NCBI RefSeq assembly: GCF_001007995.1
Contig: NZ_CP011389.1
Coordinates: 1,999,501-2,063,500, forward strand
Direction: 5' to 3'
Length of the DNA stretch: 64,000 nucleotides
Origin: Deinococcus soli (ex Cha et al. 2016)
Lineage (GTDB): Bacteria; Deinococcota; Deinococci; Deinococcales; Deinococcaceae
Part shown: in pieces, positions 61,211 through 64,000 of the stretch
Numbering within the stretch: the stretch's first letter is position 1
Layout: each line of letters begins with the position of its first letter
The notes under the pieces: model-generated
Told to the model about the DNA's origin: nothing
Database searches by the model: none
What the model saw: the letters and a program-made list of their open reading frames with translations, nothing else
Made by a program: the position numbers and the translations under genes

Positions 61211-62422
61211 ATGACCACGCTCCCTGCCGCCAGTCCTGCGCCCTCGTTCTGGCGGGATTCGCACCCCAGCGCGGTGCTGGCCGGGCTGATCACCATGCTG
61301 ATCGGCTGGGCGGGCCCGAACGTCCTGATCTACTCGGTGGCGCAGGCCGCGCACCTCAGCGACGGTCAGGCGATGTCGTGGCTGTGGGCGCACGCGCTGC
61401 TGGCGGGCCTGACCGGCATCATCCTGAGCCTGCGCACCCGCATCCCCATCCTGGTCACCTGGAGTACGCCGGGCATCGCGCTGCTCGTGACGGCCCTGCC
61501 GGGCATCCCCTTCCCGGAGGCAGTGGGGGCGTTCCTCACGTCGGGCCTGCTGGTGCTGGGCCTGGGGCTGTTCCCGCCGCTCACGCGGGCGCTCCAGAGC
61601 ATCCCCGCGCCGCTGGCGGCCGCGCTGAACGCCGCGATTCTCCTGCCGTTCGGCTTCCGGGCACTTCAGGCATTCGGGACCGCCCCCACGCTGGTGGGCG
61701 TGATGATCGCCGCGTACTTCGCGCTGCGGCTCGTCGCGCCGCGCTGGGCGGTGGCGGGCGTGCTGCTGACCGGCGTGGTCGCCAGTGGCGTCCTGAACCT
61801 GTGGCATCCGCAGCCCATCGCGCTGGCCCTCACCCGCCCGGAGTTCGTGCTCCCGCAGTTCAGCCTGCATGCCACCCTGAACCTCGCGCTGCCGCTGACG
61901 CTCCTGGCGTTCACCGGGCAGTTCGTGCCCGGCTTCGGCGTCCTCAAGACCAGCGGCTACGAACCCGCGCCCGGCCCGATCCTGCGCGCCTGCGGCATCG
62001 CCAGCAGCGCCGCCGCGTTCGCCGGGTGCCACAACCTCACCCTGGGGGCGCTGCTGGCGAACATCGTCACCGGCCCCGAAGCGCACCCCGACGCGCGCAA
62101 ACGCTACACCGCCGCCGTCTGGGCGGGCGTGTTCAACATGATCGTGGCGCTGTTCGCGGGCACCGTCCTGCACCTCCTCGGCATCCTCCCCACCCAGGCC
62201 ATCGCCGCACTCGCCGGACTGGCCCTGCTGGCCGCCATGGGCAGCAGCCTCCAGGCCGCCTTCCAGGGCGCAGCGGCAGGCAGCCTCGCCGCGCCCGTCG
62301 TCCTGCTCGTCGCCCTCAGCGGCATCACCCCGCTCGGAATCGGCGCGCCCTTCTGGGGCATCCTCGCCGGGTTGATCGTGTACGCCATCGAGCGGCGGCC
62401 GCTCAGACCGGCGGCCCGCTGA
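61211..62422 (+). CDS. benE: BenE-family transporter (benzoate/H+ symporter-like)
   Basis: A 403-residue integral membrane protein with about 12 TM helices: SFWRDSHPSAVLAGLITMLIGWAGPNVLIYSVAQAAHLSDGQAMSWLWAHALLAG, RTRIPILVTWSTPGIALLVTALPG (TWSTPG is the BenE signature), LLPFGFRALQAFG, and FVPGFGVLKTSGYEPAPGPILRACGIASSAAAFAGCHNLTLGALLANIVTGPEAHPD in overlapping order. BenE carries benzoate or related acids. The benzoate pathway is not in the window. It is divergent from MocR and converges with a decayed CPT gene that overlaps its last 20 bp. Confidence 0.9.
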   Translation: MTTLPAASPAPSFWRDSHPSAVLAGLITMLIGWAGPNVLIYSVAQAAHLSDGQAMSWLWAHALLAGLTGIILSLRTRIPILVTWSTPGIALLVTALPGIPFPEAVGAFLTSGLLVLGLGLFPPLTRALQSIPAPLAAALNAAILLPFGFRALQAFGTAPTLVGVMIAAYFALRLVAPRWAVAGVLLTGVVASGVLNLWHPQPIALALTRPEFVLPQFSLHATLNLALPLTLLAFTGQFVPGFGVLKTSGYEPAPGPILRACGIASSAAAFAGCHNLTLGALLANIVTGPEAHPDARKRYTAAVWAGVFNMIVALFAGTVLHLLGILPTQAIAALAGLALLAAMGSSLQAAFQGAAAGSLAAPVVLLVALSGITPLGIGAPFWGILAGLIVYAIERRPLRPAAR

Positions 62423-62778
62423 CGGCCCTGGCCTTGACCTGCGCGGCGATGAGGCGTGCGCAGGCCAGCGCGCCTGCGAGGCCGCGCCACCCAGGAACAC
62501 CTCGTCCACGATCACGGGTGCGCCCGCCCGGGCGACCTGCGCCACCCCAGACTTCACGCGGTGGCCACGCGCCGGAACACCTCCCCAGTGGCGACGGTGC
62601 CGTCCGCCGCGAACGTGATCCTGTCCCCGGATTCCCGCAGGGACGCGGGCAGCGCCGCGACCAGCGTGTCGGTGCCCAGCGTGAGCCACACGCCGGGCAG
62701 CAGCGCCTGAAGGTGGCGGGCTATGCTGGACTTCCCGGCGCTGGACCCGCCACTCAGGACGATCACCTGAACGCTCAT
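62403..62778 (-). pseudogene. Chloramphenicol phosphotransferase-like (CPT) P-loop kinase, frameshifted and shortened
   Basis: Three pieces in different frames add up to a degraded CPT-family kinase. The first (62778-62554) reads VQVIVLSGGSSAGKSSIARHLQALLPGVWLTLGTDTLV ... VATGEVFRRVATA, with an intact P-loop. The second, shifted, has GVAQVARAGAPVIVDEVFLGGAASQAR. The third, shifted again, ends ALACARLIAAQVKARAVSGPPV with a stop at 62403, the usual C-terminal helix. The middle (~80 residues) is missing. It overlaps the benE 3' end and its start codon overlaps that of the divergent gene (CATG). Confidence 0.75.
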
Positions 62779-63145
62779 GACCCCACCCTACCCGTCCCCT
62801 GACAGCCGACTACAGCGGCGGCGCGCCGCGTGGCAGGCCCTCTCGGCGCTGTTCCTGGACACCGAGGTCGACCCGGCGGACGTGGCGGTGCAGCTGCGCG
62901 CCACGGGCTTCAGCCTGCCGGAACTGCGGCAGATCCTCCGCGCCGAGGTGGCGCCAGTGCTGGGCGGCAATCTGCTGAGTGTGGCGGGCGTGTGGGACGC
63001 CTTCGACCTGTCCGGCCTGGAGGACCGCTTCCGGGCGGGCCGGGCGCGGCCCACGCTGACCGGCGCGCTGGCCCTGCGGGTGATCCGCGCCGACTGGCAG
63101 GCGGTGGAGGCTCGGTTCAGGGCAGAACAACCACAGGGGAGTTGA
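62777..63145 (+). CDS. DUF7079-like small protein
   Basis: A 122-residue protein: RRAAWQALSALFLDTEVDPADVAVQLRATGFSLPELRQILRAEVAPVLGGNLLSVAGVWDAFD, then LALRVIRADWQAVEARF. The LSxLFLDTEL...SLxELxxIL..EVAPVLGxNLLSVAGVWxxF pattern is that of a small uncharacterised family (DUF7079 as I recall it). It is typically found next to polymorphic-toxin or hypothetical genes. No function is known. The ATG overlaps the CPT start on the other strand. A consensus promoter lies over its last codons. Confidence 0.7.
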   Translation: MTPPYPSPDSRLQRRRAAWQALSALFLDTEVDPADVAVQLRATGFSLPELRQILRAEVAPVLGGNLLSVAGVWDAFDLSGLEDRFRAGRARPTLTGALALRVIRADWQAVEARFRAEQPQGS

Positions 63146-63170
63146 CAGATGGCGAAACGCCTGTCATACT
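63142..63170 (+). promoter_or_regulatory. Near-consensus sigma-70 promoter
   Basis: TTGACA (63142-63147), 17-nt spacer, CATACT (63165-63170). It is the best match to the bacterial consensus -35/-10 pair in the window. It overlaps the stop codon of the DUF7079-like gene and points to a region without a convincing protein gene. Confidence 0.65.
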
Positions 63171-63176
63171 TGCATT

Positions 63177-63406
63177 TCTGACCTGACGAGGTCGTGCCGT
63201 GCCTATCCCGCTGGTTCTCACGAGCGAACGTCCACTTCGGACTCTGCGCGAGTTTTCGCGCCCCGGCACTGGAAAGGCATCACTGCACTTGAGGGAGGCG
63301 TCCACCTCTGGGATTGACAAAAAACGGACGCGCGAGCAGGACACGCTGGTCAACCCAGTCCGTCTGCACCATCAGAGCAGCCCCTCAGCGGGCTGCTTTC
63401 TCTTTG
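63177..63406 (+). ncRNA. Candidate structured small RNA (~230 nt)
   Basis: Between the promoter at 63142-63170 and the terminator at 63376-63405 there is no convincing ORF, but several strong hairpins: GTCC/GGAC (about 63229-63241), GCGCGA/TCGCGC (63246-63261) and an outer GTGCC/GGCAC pair (63190-63270) enclosing them. A near-repeat GGAGG/CCTC follows. The 3' end overlaps the last ~19 codons of the opposite-strand kinase gene as antisense. No known RNA family is recognised. Confidence 0.5.
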
Positions 63407-63925
63407 GGCGTGCAGCCACGTCAGGATGCCGGGCAGCACGTCCTCCCGGGTGGTGTCCACCGTCAGGCAGGGGGCGTCGCCCAGGTCGAGTGGCGTCCAG
63501 CAGCAGTGGGCGGGCAGGGTCGCGTACTCCATCGCAAGGTCGATCCCGGGTCGGCGCCCCGACGCCACCCGCGCGTCGTGCCGTGCCTGGAGGACGTCCA
63601 GGGGCGCGTGGCAGAACACCTGCGCGACCCTCGCCCCGTGCGCCTGGGCCAGCTTCAGGATGTGCGCCTCGCTGACCCCATGGTAGAAGTGCGATTCCAG
63701 CAGGGTGTCCACGCCAGCGGCAAGGGTGACGCCCGCGACGTGCCACATCACGTCGAAGCTCAGGGGGCCGGAGACGTCCCGCGTCAGTTCCGGGATGCGG
63801 GCCAGGAGGAGGGCCTTGTACTCGTCCTTCGTCACGAACGGCAGGTTCAGGGTGCGGGCCAGCCGCGCACCCAGCGTGGATTTTCCGGAGGCGGGCAGGC
63901 CCGACACGATCAGCAGAAGAGGCAT
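63350..63925 (-). CDS. P-loop kinase (AAA_33/zeta-like)
   Basis: A 191-residue small-molecule kinase-like ATPase: LLLIVSGLPASGKSTLGARLARTLNLPFVTKDEYKALLL (Walker A GLPASGKST, residues ~5-15, and the D of VTKD), DTLLESHFYHGVSEAHILKLAQ, AQVFCHAPLDVLQARHDARVASGRRPGID (lid region with R-H-x-x-R) and TPLDLGDAPCLTVDTTREDVLPGILTWL. It resembles chloramphenicol phosphotransferase or gluconate kinase families. Substrate unknown. The start at 63925 has a TAGCGT box 7 nt upstream. The C-terminal tail SSPLRGCSDGADGLG overlaps an opposite-strand terminator. Confidence 0.82.
   Translation of the reverse strand: MPLLLIVSGLPASGKSTLGARLARTLNLPFVTKDEYKALLLARIPELTRDVSGPLSFDVMWHVAGVTLAAGVDTLLESHFYHGVSEAHILKLAQAHGARVAQVFCHAPLDVLQARHDARVASGRRPGIDLAMEYATLPAHCCWTPLDLGDAPCLTVDTTREDVLPGILTWLHAQRESSPLRGCSDGADGLG
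63376..63405 (+). terminator. Intrinsic terminator of the candidate RNA
   Basis: A perfect 8-bp stem AGCAGCCC / GGGCTGCT with a 6-nt loop followed by TTCTCTTT on the plus strand; there is no T-run on the minus strand. It lies inside the coding end of the opposite kinase gene. Confidence 0.7.
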
Positions 63926-64000
63926 GCGGGCCACGCTACCGCCCGCGCTGGGCCGCCGCGTCACACCTTGTGGGGATTTACAGCGGTGTCCAGTTCCATT

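Noticed and set aside
59451..61214. Long plus-strand frame antisense to the MocR gene
   Set aside because: Gly/Val/Glu low complexity; MocR motifs on the opposite strand are complete.
63199..63675. A 158-codon plus-strand frame starting GTG at 63199
   Set aside because: It runs antisense through the kinase gene, has Arg/Gly/Pro/Ser-rich composition and no homology; the intrinsic terminator lies inside it.

Overview
The window is about 70% G+C and reads as chromosome of a Deinococcus species. The evidence is a FrnE-type DsbA protein with a C-terminal CX4C motif, a Deinococcus-Thermus style phenylacetate (paa) cluster behind a PaaR-like operator, a PilB with three N-terminal MshEN-type units, menaquinone-type UbiE/MenG, and a very high frequency of apparently leaderless genes. 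About 26 starts have a TANNNT -10 box 4-8 nt before the start codon, a known Deinococcus trait. A class II photolyase argues against D. radiodurans itself. No rRNA, tRNA, CRISPR array or complete IS element was found; the accessory signal is small dispersed repeats and decaying genes.

Layout. 1-7.2 kb: partial GNAT, APH-family kinase, ubiE, a small secreted protein, an ABC exporter interrupted by an in-frame stop, membrane-anchored cytochrome c, alkyltransferase-like protein, cell-wall amidase. 7.4-16.4 kb: frnE, ftsH, a copper-amine-oxidase-N/PKD-like exported protein, peroxiredoxin, acyl-CoA dehydrogenase, Crp/Fnr regulator, GNAT, csaA. 16.5-22.1 kb: DUF2089, tsaE, three DinB-fold proteins with a divergent YafY/WYL regulator, a Fe-S/CDGSH protein, pyrimidine-nucleoside phosphorylase. 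22.2-27.5 kb (minus strand): pgeF-yqeG-pilB-pilT. 27.6-34.5 kb: fabI, an HxlR regulator divergent from a quinone-oxidoreductase-like gene, an isochorismatase-like protein with an M42 peptidase, cytochrome c, an IclR regulator, a large secreted protein.

34.6-40.2 kb: a TPP riboswitch followed by an intrinsic terminator and then thiC-thiE-thiS-thiG-thiO-thiD, mostly start/stop overlapped: thiamine pyrimidine and thiazole synthesis with glycine oxidase in place of ThiH. 40.2-46.8 kb: phenylacetate degradation, paaABCD and paaZ, interrupted by palindromic repeats, a low-G+C orphan coupled to paaD, and map on the other strand. 46.8-58.7 kb: VOC protein, DUF937/TM/Ig-like surface protein, rpmF, TRIC-like channel, photolyase, MBL hydrolase, a nonsense-interrupted APH gene, trmH, terC behind a 16-codon leader ORF, apgM, secreted protein. 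58.7-64 kb: shortened HAD phosphatase, a 506-bp nested inverted-repeat element, MocR regulator divergent from benE, a decayed CPT gene, a DUF7079-like gene, a candidate ~230-nt structured RNA, and a P-loop kinase.

Most notable observations: heptameric-repeat DNA that has become the coding 5' end of paaD; the nested inverted-repeat element; the promoter-to-terminator RNA unit near the right edge; two Trp-to-stop changes in otherwise intact genes; and several small repeat families that supply stop codons, terminators or leaders to neighbouring genes.
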